Under the pieces are notes generated by a model. The model was not told the DNA's origin. It did no database searches and saw only the letters and a list, made by a program, of their open reading frames with translations. A DNA stretch of 64,000 nucleotides from Armillaria gallica (Eukaryota; Basidiomycota; Agaricomycetes; Agaricales; Physalacriaceae): the NCBI GenBank assembly GCA_037576215.1, contig JBANDB010000010.1:744001-808000 (forward strand), in the 5' to 3' direction. A program made the translations under genes and the position numbers. The stretch's first letter is position 1. Every line of letters begins with the position of its first letter. Positions 10,803-21,590 of this stretch are shown piece by piece.

Positions 10803-12814
10803 TCACGACATCCCCGGACCACGGACAGGAACAGGGGTAATAGCCACATCACTGTCAATTGTAACAGAAGAGCTGTGTGTCGAGCCTTCTGATTGCCCGG
10901 CTCCTTGAGCAGAAGCGAGAGGAGCCCCCGGAGACACTTCTGTCGCCGACAGAGTGCTAGATTCCTCCGAAGGTACAGGACGAGCCGCTGTCGGTCCGGT
11001 CATCTCTACTTGAGGGCTTCCGAAAATATGATTGACTGCGAACCAATATTAGAATGAACGCCTTAACAGCCAGCGGTAGCAACTTACATTCTTTAGCGTG
11101 ATCTAGAAACATAAAAGGCACATTAACCCGAAAATCAGCGGTGAACAATGTCATTACATACCAACATCCGTCTGACGAGAGCACCGACTACCTTCGGGGC
11201 AATCTTCCCTGCTGGGAATGTGGCCCTCTGCAATGCCCTTCTGTCTTTCTCGTAGCCACCAGTCTTTCAGACCCCACAATAAAACCTCCGTCGCGCAAGC
11301 TCTGCAGATTTTCTGGCGAGGAGCTGCCGGATCAGGATCAGTCCCTGCGAGCACCGGGTGAACATCCCTGAAAAGTTCTAGCTTTAATAACGGCTGGAAT
11401 CCGTGGGGCTGTGATTGAATGTAGGTGACGATCTGTCCGGTCATATGTGTGAGATTAAATTCAAGATCGCAACAAAAACGAGGCCACAGACATCACGGTA
11501 TATGTTCTTCGGCATTATTCTCCGAACGGCAAGGTAATCCAGCATAATGTCGACTTCGATATGGTTGTCGTTGAAGCATTCATATACTTCAGGTGATTGG
11601 ACAAAATCGGTAAGGTCTGCCATTGAATGTAGTTGTTGGGCGGCTAAGGATGCAGCAATGCACCGTCCCGGTACTCCGATTCCGCAGAAAGATACTTGAC
11701 AAAAGTCACATTTGGTAGTTGTAGGGGCTTGTAGTGCGAGTAGATTTTCACTGTATAGTCGATTAGGGACAACAATAACGTCAAGGCACGAGACACCGAC
11801 CAATTTCCGCAATTGGCGTGGCCCGGCGGTGTACCCTCATCCAGGTGCCATGCATGCTCAGCGTCTGTTTCAGGATCCGGGACTGGCTGAGGGCAAGTGT
11901 AGCCAAACATGTTTCCTGGTGTGCAATGTGGGCATGGACGTGCATAGTCGCTCTGATTGAGATTCGGTTCGGGAGACGCTTCGCGTGGAGGAGGAATCTA
12001 ATAGAAATGATGAAAGCTAATTAGCGAGAGGTATGTCGTAACCGAGAGGGTACGCACGCGCATAGATGATCCAGCACTGTATATTTCATCTGCCTGTTGT
12101 CGCTCGCGTTCTGCGCGTACTCTGTTGGGTGCAGCACGAAGTAGGACATCTATGACTGTCTGTAAAGGTCGCGAGGGCGTTACGATAGTGGAAACTCCGC
12201 GGCATGCTGGGCAGTTGGTGCCTCCGTTCTAGATACTCAAGTCAGTCCGATACATGTCAAGAACAAAAGCAGAACTCAAAGAAACGCCATCGAGTAATAG
12301 CAGAGCAAAGTCATTACAGGAGCGCCGAAGTGGCCCATAATGAAAGAAAGAACAAGGAATGCCTTTCAGGCTAAGACTGAAGGACCGTACTCACCCGAAT
12401 CCAGAGCATACAGCAACTGTGAAAGCAGAACAGTCAGCATTCATTATTCATCGTCGACGTTCATTGATATACGCACCTTCCACAGAAGAAATGCTGGCAG
12501 GGAGATACGATGACCGGCCTGTACAAGAGTTCGGAGCAACAACCGCATTGCAGCTCTTGTACTAATTCATCAACGAAGGCAGCGCCATTGATAGCGATAG
12601 CTTGGCTGGGTGTGGCATTAGACGAAGCGACTGGCCCCGCCTCTACGCTCCGATTGTCTCCTTTGGCTCGCTTCCGACTGGTATCGTCCAGTAGACCCTC
12701 AAACGATGACGACGCCCTTCTCTTGAGTCCTTGACTAGACAGCGGCGGGCGTACAGGCTCGTTCTCGACCTCCATAGCGTCAGTGGCAGCGCTTGTTGGG
12801 TTGTCTTCAGACAT
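10803..12814 (-). CDS. CHFR-like RING E3 ubiquitin ligase lacking the FHA domain
   Basis: Relative of CHFR, the mitotic-stress checkpoint ubiquitin ligase. The start at 12814 leads into an acidic then basic linker (GLKRRASSS, SRKRAKGD) and a RING-HC finger: ELQCGCCSELLYRPV, SPCQHFFCGSCCMLWIR, NGGTNCPACRG. A cysteine-rich domain follows, with YARPCPHCTPG, GHANCGNCENLL, TKCDFCQVSFCGIG and KICRACATEVL, as in CHFR. Near the end REDCPEGSRCSRQ joins through two introns to VDHAKEFNHIFG, which lines up with the CHFR PBZ (poly-ADP-ribose-binding) zinc finger: Cys, Cys, His, His are kept, but the aromatic residue after the first Cys is Pro. A serine-rich tail ends at the stop at 10803. Animal CHFR has an N-terminal FHA domain; only about 90 residues precede the RING here and none is present. 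E2 binding and ubiquitination are inferred from the intact RING. Confidence 0.85.
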
Positions 12815-13011
12815 AGAATTAGCCGTCGTTGTCGTACAACGTAAATGTTGAGTTGTGAGTCGGTCACGCTAATTAACTTAATGGCTACATAACCAAATCG
12901 GGTAGCTGCATCATTTTCACTTTTAGGCTTCTACAATAAAGTCCCATCCCAATAGTAATGTGTACACGAAGGAATACAAGCAAGTTGTCCGTAAATAAAT
13001 ACCTGAATGTT

Positions 13012-16000
13012 CTACAAGATCGCATCGTTCGAAATAGCGGGCAGGCCGAGGTTGATTTTGGGTAGAGGTGCAAGTCCGGCTATAGAACACGCTCTGCCAA
13101 GTCGTTCACGGAGACCATCGTACTTACGGCGTTGATCTGAAAGAGGCGCCCAATATTAGCGATGTTACGATCGACGAAAGATACTGTACTTACCCGAACA
13201 CGGCCAGAGCGTGGTAAGACTGGAATCAAGCACGTCAGTCCCAACTCGGGAAAAAAAAACTTTAACGCACTAATCAATCGCGGGCAAAAAGGCTTTGCAA
13301 ACGTCCAAGGCAATGGTCAAGGAGTTGTCGTATTGCCACAAGGATAGGGCACTGATCCCCGGCATTAAAACAGTTCCACATGGAAGTCAATTGATACGTA
13401 CGACAACACTTGACTCATGAACCAGAATACGAAGAATGGCCTCCGTGCCAGGTGGTTGTTGGCGTTACCGGTGACAGCGTGTAGACCAAACATGTAACGT
13501 TGTGCAACGGTGGATTGGTGTGTCACTGGATTACATAGGGTCGTCAACTCAGTCGGCTAAACGGTGAACGGAACAAACACTTACGCCACTCTTCAGCCTT
13601 CTTGCGATGGATCAACCCAGTAAGATCCCTAGAAAACTATTCAAATCTGTCAAAAATAAGAATATATATATATCCTTACGTCGAAATGAGCGGAATGAAA
13701 CGCTGGAATTCGTACGATATACACATTCTAGTGCTGGAAAAAAAGTAAGAGAGTCAACGACAGCTTTGAGATCTACGTGGCATAGCGCTCACTTGAATAT
13801 ATATTCCCGTGCTTGGAAAATGAATGACCTCTCAATCGCACAAGTATGTCGATTAAGATTGGCCTCGATAGCATCAGCTTCCAGCCAGGCTTTTACGGTG
13901 AACTGAGCTTGTTCAGCTTCTGTCGCCGTGTGATCATGCCGCATTCGAACGCATCCATGCCACAAAAGAAAGGATCGATCAAATAGGGCCCATATGGTAT
14001 CCTTGGGAGTGTTATAAGAGAGAGAGGGAGACCGGGCCATTGATTCACCCGAAAACAACAGGGCATACTGGGAAAAAATCGTTAGATGAGATGTAAATAT
14101 AGGAACAGACGCCCGCACGTACATTAGAGGGGTCACTGATGAATAAATCAGGTCCCTGGTGGTGATTGGCGTTGGCATATGCGACGTGTCCTGCTGCGAG
14201 GCTCAATGCACTCCAGCAGAGACGACGGCATGATTCCCTTCTGATGTCACCCTCCGACCAGTGGGAATTCCAGGCCGGGGTATCAGCCCACAAGGGTGCG
14301 TGTTCTAGAGTTTCAGGATAGTGTACCCCAAGGCTCAGAGAAGTGCATACACATTCTACAGAGCCATTCGGTGACGGTGAAGAGGAATAATGATTATGAT
14401 GAAGGTATTGAGATTCCGACGACGTTGTATATGAAGTGTAATAAGCCTCGCCAGTCGGTTTCTCTGCAACTGACGGGACAGCCCCAGGGGAGAAATGGGA
14501 TGTCTGAGGGTCATCCGCGTCTATGAAGGTTAAAGAAAGGCTTCGAATATAAGAATCGAGCATAACGAGAGATGATACAGACCGCTCCCTCGTGTGTGTG
14601 GGATGAGCGCAGACCTCGAACAAGGCGAGAAGCTGGAAATTGATTGATGAGCGCCAAATGAAATCTATAATAAGAATGATCACTCGCCCATGCAGCTTGA
14701 GCTAAAGTCTCGTCAATCCAACCCGAATTGAAGCTGGACTCAAGTGCACTTTGCGCCTTGTCTCTAAGGCGTAGAGCTCGATCCCGGCCATCCTTGCCCA
14801 ATCCAACATCTGAGCTTTGCCAAAATGTGGATACGGCGAGAGCTGCGAGAATAAGACTAGGTTGAAGATTATGTCGTCGAACGGGATCAGAATAATTGCC
14901 GAAAAATGTAGGTAGATGGAAGAACGAAAACCAGTAATTGGAGGAACGGAATAGAAAACGTAAATCCGCAGTGATAGTCTGCGCGGCGAGGTCTCGATCC
15001 GAACGAGAGTGTGTCTGCTGGAAATCAGAGGGAGGGGAGAGGTAAAGGGACAGTAGTGAATCCCACCAAGTCTTCCGCGTAAATTCACTAGAGGGTTGAC
15101 TAGAAATATTTTGAACTTGTGGGCCTTTGCTACCGCTATAGCCCTGTTGATAGAACCCTCGCTGAACGATACCATTCTCAGATTCGTTGGATTGAGCCAC
15201 AAAACCGGAGCTATCTATCGTCTAAGAATAGCTGAGTGATTAGACTTGGCCAGAGATGGCAATCTAGAGAAGGCAAACCTCGGTCTTGGGAAAATATACG
15301 TCGTTAGGGCCAATACCCAAAGGACAAGGGTTCGCGTTATGGCAAGCGCAGCCGTTTATAACACCGGTATAAGGGAGCTGCGGTCGAGACATGTCCCCAA
15401 AGCCGCCCGGCGAGTTTATGTGGTCGCTGGAAGATGGAGAGGACAGCGCGGCTGAGAGAGGCATTCTGGAAAGAGAGCCGCTGCGACTGCGAGCGGAGTC
15501 GGAAAGATTAGCGGAAGTCGGAGAAGCGCTAGATTTGTGGGGGATGGAGTCTGAGCGCCTGCGACGACGGCGGGATGCCCCGCCGTTTTCCCTTTCCAAT
15601 TCCATTCTGAGCTCTCTGGCCATACGCTGTCGTGCGCCAGGAGTCTTGTCAGGCCCACGCCGTTTTGGCACAGGATCATAGGTGCACTCATTTGAACCAT
15701 TGGTTCGACGACCACAGTTATGGCACACGGGCTTTGCTCCGTCACAACGTATTTTCCGTGATCGGCTAAAAGATTTCGATAAGAGTACAGATATTACAGA
15801 TAGGAAAAAGAATTACCATTGGATGCATGCGACGTAGACCCGAGCCCGGGGTTTGCCCTGAGTAGTAGGAGGCTGGTCAGGAGCTAGGGCAATGCGCGGC
15901 TTTTCACGGCGAGGCTTGCGAGGCTTCAGCTGCTCGGGGGTGGGCGGGGGAGCATCAGCAGCCTGAGGAGACCAGGTATCTGAGGACTCGTAGGAACGGT

Positions 16001-16502
16001 CGGTGATTGCGGACTCAGGCATAGGCATGTAGCCATAGCTGATACGCTGGAGATCAGAAACGGAGGTATCGACGGTAGTTGAGAAATTAACGCGTCGACT
16101 CCGGGGCACGGTTGCAGAAGCAGGGACTAAGTTTGGCTGATCGTCGATATTTGACGAGTATTCGGAATGACTGGAAACAGTCGTATAGTAGGAGTGGGAA
16201 CCGTCACCTGGAAGAGAAAAAGGCGAGCTCGATGAGGCAAGCCTGACATCGGAGACGACGGGGTACTGACGATGGCCATTGAACGACAGCATCTGTCTTG
16301 GCCCGTCCAAATGGCCATCCATATGATCGCTATATTCTTGTACCTGCCGGGATCCCATATGCTTCATACGAAAATTGCGCGTATCGGGAGCATGCGAATG
16401 CTCGACGATGTCGGCGTTGCTGTAGTAGTACGAGGACATAGGACGGTATGTCGGGGCGTCGGGGTCGTCCCGACTTCGGGAAGGCTCCCCTATAGCATAC
16501 AT
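13012..16502 (-). CDS. Zn2Cys6 fungal-type transcription factor
   Basis: Binuclear zinc cluster regulator with a fungal-specific transcription factor domain. The chosen start is ATG 16502; an acceptor-like site about 65 bases upstream leaves an upstream exon possible. About 230 low-complexity residues rich in Ser, Tyr and Pro come first, then KPRKPRREKPR, then the cluster split by an intron at about 15768-15820: CIQCRSRKIRCDGAKPVC continuing to CHNCGRR and ECTYD, giving all six cysteines, followed by the basic linker PKRRGPDKTPGARQR. The middle-homology part has FFHLPTFFGNY, LAALAVSTFWQSS, RRESCRRLCWSALSL and ALFDRSFLLWHGC. The C-terminus joins through small introns (LWQYDNSLTIALDV, TLWPCSDQRRKYDGLRERL) to a TAG at 13012. 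The target pathway cannot be told from sequence. The cluster sits unusually far from the N-terminus. Confidence 0.87.
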
Positions 16503-18509
16503 AGACAAGGATAATGAAGACGAGCAAGGGACAGGAAAAAATCCAGTGGGATCTGCAAACCAGAATTAGGTGCACCGCTTCACATGTTTTTGTATGGCGT
16601 TGGTTTGCCTTTGAGTAGAGTCCGCTTGTTTGTTCGCCGTCACCACGATCTCTGTTTGCAGCATTTGCAATACATAATGTCCTAATCCGGAATTATGCTA
16701 ACCGCCGGCCCTCTTTTTCGGCCTTTCCCCTGTTACCGCGCGGCGCCGTAACATGCACCCAGTGCCTGCAGTGCCTAGCCGAACATACGCATTTGGCTCC
16801 ATATTATTATTCTTCAGTCTCTTTCTCTGGGTTCCTCCGCTTTGATTTCGGCCCTTCTTCCGGCGAAGAAATCTGTGCAAAATCTCAGTGGCGTTGAGGA
16901 CCCCTGCCATCTAGATCTCCCGGCACGACGGCATTCGCAGGTACCGAAACGCAATCAGATGATGATCTGGCTTCGATTTTCCCATCATCCCTGAAGGCTT
17001 TAAGCTCGACCAAGGCCGTTAAAATCGTGAGCACATACCAGGTCGACACACATTGTCCTTGCGACCGTGTTCTATCAGTCCAGGTGCTTCTTCAAGGGTT
17101 TCCAGGTCGATTAGGCACCCTCCATCTTCGTTTTATAGTTTCCAGCACGCTGTTCAGCCACCATCAGTGTTCCAACCTTGTCTTCCTACTTTCACAGCCC
17201 CCCCGAACCTTTGTTTATGTATCTTTACTGCCGTGTTTTCACCTCCATGCTCCGCAATTATCTCCTCACAGGCAGGGTCTACTGGAATCCCGGACGTGGT
17301 ATAGCTACAAACATCTTTGGAAAGTAGCTTACCCCTTGACTCGGTCTTGAGGTCGGTTAAGCTTCGTTTTCATGTGGACAACACCGCCATCGTGGTCCTG
17401 TTCCTTTTTCTAATATCTATATTGATCATCATATCCCATTGACACAGAAGTTTAAATGAGTAAGATGGCTAGTTTGTCTCTTCCCATCTCATGGGTCTCG
17501 CATGCCTGAACATGTCATCTTAATAACTCATTCGTTGCTACGTGAGCTCCCGATCAAAATTTATTGTACCGTAAGGTTCTGGTAGTTATCAGCTATGTTC
17601 CCATTGACTACTTGCCCGGATGAATAGATCAAAGTACGTGGAGGAGTCGCCGGTCTCGGAAAGCCCGTTGCAACGGGACCCCGTTCGGACGACGGTACAG
17701 TCTAGACTTGCGAACAGTGCGATTCGCATTGTGAAACGTCGAATATCTTCTTATCAGCACGACTACTCCGACGCGCGCTGCCCGCAAACATAATGGCATT
17801 CATTGCACTTGAATGTCTGTCAACGTTTCCGACACATGTTCGTAGTCGGGCCGCTTTAGGAAAGCGAGCGGGACGGTTCACCGAACATCATAAAAGCACA
17901 AGTCTGTGAAGATAAGCACGGGAATTTGACCCACGGTATACTTCCTTCTGATCATGCGTCCTGCATGCGTCTTACATTTGCGGTCAAGTCGATCCTCCTG
18001 GATTGCAAGGATGGTCGAGTGACCTTGCTCTGGGCGGAAACTTCGGACCGGAAATCCGTTGTTGGACCGATTTACCAACCGGTCTTTTACTGACTTCAAC
18101 CTACGCCTCTTTCAACCGGTACCGCCACAAAGTCGTCCTCGTACCAGGGTTGTCTTCGGTTTCTCCCGCCTATCGTGCAAGGCGAGATTGAGGATCGTAG
18201 GTGCCTTGGCAACCAGTTGAAAACCAGTCTATTCCGGCGAGTCACGGTGTCTAAATCAGGTTCGTCTGCCTTCCTGTTCCATTCAGGGTTGCGCACCTGC
18301 CAGTCAACATTACGAATATGAATGTTTATATCTCGAATAGCTCAGTTTTTTTTCAATTTCACGTTATGGTCCAGGTTACTCGAACTCGCTTGGCTGACTT
18401 GAACCTGATCAGATACGATTCACCGTGATCAGGAGACAGGCAATTTTCACATCGATCTACTCCCCCATCTTCGCTCTTCGCTTGGTCACCAGGCTCTTCG
18501 CACAGCAGC
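16503..18509. other. Gene-poor 2 kb upstream of the Zn2Cys6 gene
   Basis: No gene supported. It holds the long 5' flank of the Zn2Cys6 regulator and the flank of the hypothetical gene at 18510. A 70-codon minus frame at 16910-16698 and a 107-codon plus frame at 17027-17350 show no family resemblance. A GC-rich cluster of CGG/CCG triplets with a perfect 14-bp palindrome lies at 17650-17700. A T8 run is at about 18346-18353. Confidence 0.5.
17664..17677. repeat. Perfect 14-bp palindrome CCCGTTGCAACGGG
   Basis: CCCGTTG followed directly by its reverse complement CAACGGG. It lies among several CGG/CCG triplets (17650-17700). Zn2Cys6 proteins commonly bind CGG inverted repeats, so this is a candidate operator for the neighbouring regulator or another one; binding is inference. 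Confidence 0.4.
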
Positions 18510-19061
18510 ATGTCCACCACATTTATCCCTTCCCTTCCCTATATCCGAAGGTGTCTCAATCAGCACATGAATGGGAAACTTGCTCTTTGGAACTTTTGTG
18601 TCGATATTACTTTCTGTGGATGTCTGGTGCTTCTGCTATACTTTTTGGCAGGGTTTGATGTTGACGGCGTAACTGTTCTCGAGGGCGGAAGTATCGACAG
18701 CGGAAACGTCTCCGGAACCGTTGTCAAGAGCGCGGCTTCTCCCCGTACTATTTCCAAAACTGCGCAAGCCCAGAACATCTTCACAAATGTCGGCTCCGCG
18801 GGTGATGGGTATGTTTCGATGGAAGGTGGGATTCATGTGTTCACACCGACTGCACCCGTGCCCGAAGCTGCAGCCATCACTTCCCTTCCCACGATTACTG
18901 GTCACTCTCAGGCTTATGCCTCTCAAGATTCCCATTCATTGCACGACTTCTACGACCATATACATTTCCTTGATCTGGACTTTCTATTCAATACAAACGG
19001 CTTGCAGGACGGAGAAGCATTGCTGGCTCCGACGAGTACCATGAGCATGTCACAAGCTTGA
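18510..19061 (+). CDS. Hypothetical single-exon protein with one hydrophobic segment
   Basis: I do not recognise a family. An uninterrupted 183-codon frame runs from ATG 18510 to TGA 19059. A hydrophobic stretch near residues 30-50 (FCGCLVLLLYFLAGF) could be a membrane anchor or uncleaved signal. After it comes a Gly/Ser/Thr/Ala-rich, low-charge segment (DGVTVLEGGSIDSGNVSG to TAPVPEAAAITSLPT), then an acidic, aromatic patch (HDFYDHIHFLDLDFLF). This composition looks like a small membrane or secreted protein, and codon use is not obviously odd. No splice sites are needed. It is isolated in a gene-poor stretch, so it could be a chance frame. Confidence 0.4.
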   Translation: MSTTFIPSLPYIRRCLNQHMNGKLALWNFCVDITFCGCLVLLLYFLAGFDVDGVTVLEGGSIDSGNVSGTVVKSAASPRTISKTAQAQNIFTNVGSAGDGYVSMEGGIHVFTPTAPVPEAAAITSLPTITGHSQAYASQDSHSLHDFYDHIHFLDLDFLFNTNGLQDGEALLAPTSTMSMSQA

Positions 19062-19968
19062 TGATGTTACCCGCGAACAAGTTCAACTCCGCGAATTCGG
19101 TGGATAGAGATTGGGGCTGTTTGGATGTTTATAACGTGTTTTTTTTCACCTGTGATGACATACAGGTTTTGTTTCTACGCAGATTGGCTCCTGCTTTAAA
19201 TAGCCCAACTGGAACTGTATTTGTTGCGCAAGACTTCGAGTTCTTTCTCTGCGTCATACTTCTTTTACATTGCACCCGCCCTCGGTTCGCTCCATGATAA
19301 AGACTCATAGTAATCGTAGATGGCTATTCTTTTACAATAAAGAGTATGTTGGGCATGCTCTGTAGACCGTAGGCAATATACCTCTGGCGCCCGATGTTAA
19401 CACTGTTTTTTTATTAATATCTGAGCGATGATTTGCACAATGTGATCGGTGAGGGCATCGTCAACGACGGTGTGTCGGGTACATTGGTGTCTGATCGACA
19501 TTGATCCCGGTAGCTTTCATTTAGTGATGAGGGCAATATATAAATGATTACCTATGAGAGAGCACTGATAGAATTCGTTAATCAAATAAGTTGACCCTCC
19601 ACTACTAAAAAACATCATTTGAACATCATACAGAATTATTGTGGTAACTGATGCTACCAGTGCTCGGTCGATGCCTAGGTAACGGCGTTTTTCAGATGGC
19701 CTTTCTTCAGATTATCCGCTCATCTATCAAAGTCTCCGAAATTTCTTATGTACATCTCATTGCTCCCAGGTTTTAATGATCGACGCGTCTGATCGCGCGC
19801 ACGAACTGAATCTTGGTCCTCGGTCATGGGGTGAATTTGAAACATCACGTGCGGAAATTCCACGTAATCCTATGTGCCACATGGTTTGCCGCCGGGCAGT
19901 TACAACATCTCTTTCTTGCACGGCCAACGCGTAGTTTCCTACTTACTTCGACTCTCTTCGGTTAGGCC
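19062..19968. other. Intergenic region upstream of SNIP1
   Basis: No gene. AT-rich around 19320-19620. The proximal promoter of the FHA gene has a CACGTG E-box at 19846-19851, 118 bases before its start. A 79-codon frame at 19058-19297 has no support. Confidence 0.5.
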
Positions 19969-21006
19969 ATGTCTTCTTCATCAAAACGTAGGCGAGATAA
20001 CTATTCCTATGACCAGGATCGCAGCAGACGACGGGACCGTGACAGCGACTCCGAAAGACGGAATCGCGACGGTGATGAGCGACGTCCAAGGGAAAGAGAA
20101 CAAGATAGGAGGCCAAAAGATGTTGATAGAAAGTATGGACGAGAAAGAGAAAGAGACAGAGATCATTCGTACGGATACGGTGAACGCGACCGTGAGCTTG
20201 AGCGTAAACGGGATCGTGAACGCTACGACCAGGATTCCAGGCGTTCAGCCTCCCCTCGACGTCGACGATCCGGTTCAAGATCCAGGTCTGCGTCTCCACC
20301 CAAGGCCAAGCCGAATTTCGGAGCATCTGGACTCTTGGCAGCTGAAACCAACACGGTCAAAAGTATTGATGGAAAAAACTCCACGGTGTTGAAGTACAAT
20401 GAACCCCCTGAAGCTCGTAAACCCGTTTTGGGTTGGCGCCTTATGTTTTTAAGGGGAGTGAACAAGTCGGTAAGTGATTGAAGCTAGTCTACTTTTGATT
20501 CCAACCTGAATTTTGCCTCCTGTCTGCAGAATTGCTGCACATACAGCGTCAGAGCGCGTATCTGTTCGGTCGAGACCGGTTGGTGGCGGATATCCCCATT
20601 GATCACCCCTCGTGTTCGAAACAGCATGCCGTCATTCAATGTTAGTGCGTTTTATCACCATTGTCTGCCGTGTTTGAACTCGTACGGATGCCAGATCGAT
20701 ACATACAAGAAAAGAATGAGTTTGGAGACGTGAAAGGCTCTGTAAAGTATGTCGGTGATAGAAAACAAGAATTCTGTTATATTCACAGTCTCCTTAGGCC
20801 GTTTATCATTGATCTGGAATCTACGAATGGTACGCACGTTAACGATGAGGTCGTACCCCCATCACGTTATTACGAACTTCGCGCCTCCGACGGTAGGTCT
20901 ACTTCGCTGAATTTAGGGGTTTATCACTGACCCAGGGCATGTTCTAGTTATTAAATTCGGTTTGTCGACAAAGGAATACGTACTACTCCATGATGAAGCC
21001 TCATAA
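19969..21006 (+). CDS. SNIP1/Pml1-family FHA-domain splicing protein
   Basis: Nuclear FHA protein of the SNIP1 (animal) / Pml1 (yeast RES complex) family, which helps retain and splice pre-mRNA. ATG 19969 opens a strongly charged RS/RD/RE-rich N-terminus of about 110 residues (SKRRRDNYSYDQ, SPRRRRSGSRSRSASP). Then the conserved stretch PNFGASGLLAAETNTV, VLKYNEPPEARKPVLGWRL and the FHA domain: YLFGRDR, DIPIDHPSCSKQHAVIQ, YIQEKNEFGDVKGSVKPF, DLESTNGTHVND. The phosphothreonine-binding residues (Arg in GRDR, Ser/His in SCSKQH, Asn in STNGT) are all present. It ends KEYVLLHDEAS at TAA 21004. Three or four introns. One frame break: at 20441 the text has TT where three T are required for GWRLYVFKGSEQVELLHIQ; as written the frame stops at 20479. 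Likely an assembly undercall. Confidence 0.9.
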
Positions 21007-21590
21007 TAAAGATAACTGATTCTCCGTCCAATGTTAAGAATATACTCTGGCCGTGGGGAATGGAAATCATATGGCGCGATGACCATAGCTAATATAGATG
21101 GTCCGTGCCCTTATTGCATACCTACCATTGTTCGACTTTCCTAGATATTCTTTTTGTCCGGCAATCTAAACGGGTTTAATACGTAAAAAGGTCGATCTTC
21201 ATTTGATCTTCATACAACCTTGTATTCCTCTTATACAGTGGTAAAAATATTGTTGTACAAGTCCCGTATAACTTTCAGTCCTAGAAAATCGATATAGCAT
21301 TGCTCCAGGATGATATCCTGGCAAAAATTCTTCTTGATCGAGTTGCTCGCGCAACCGCGGTAGTTACGGTCTTTGTCCCTTCCTTTGTTCTCGGTTTCCT
21401 TTTATGGACGCGAAATGTCAACCCTCGGTCAAAAATCATAATCTGTGAACTTAACAAAGGCTACACAACCAGCTTGGGCACAGCACAATGCAAAGACCAG
21501 GAGAAAGGAACGATCCAGATATAAAATAGGCTCGCCACCCTTATCCTTCTTTCTCTACTTCCCCTCCCCCAACACATTCCATCCTCAACG
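21007..21590. other. Intergenic region SNIP1 / C2H2-like gene
   Basis: No gene. Holds the 3' flank of SNIP1 and the promoter of the next gene, with a TATA box at 21520 followed by a pyrimidine-rich leader (21535-21585). Confidence 0.5.
21520..21526 (+). promoter_or_regulatory. TATA box with CT-rich leader
   Basis: TATAAAA 71 bases upstream of ATG 21591, followed by a CT-rich tract, a frequent arrangement in basidiomycete promoters of well-expressed genes. Confidence 0.55.

Noticed and set aside
17027..17350. 107-codon open frame upstream of the hypothetical gene
   Set aside because: Composition looks like a translated pyrimidine-rich non-coding stretch; no domain or conserved pattern.
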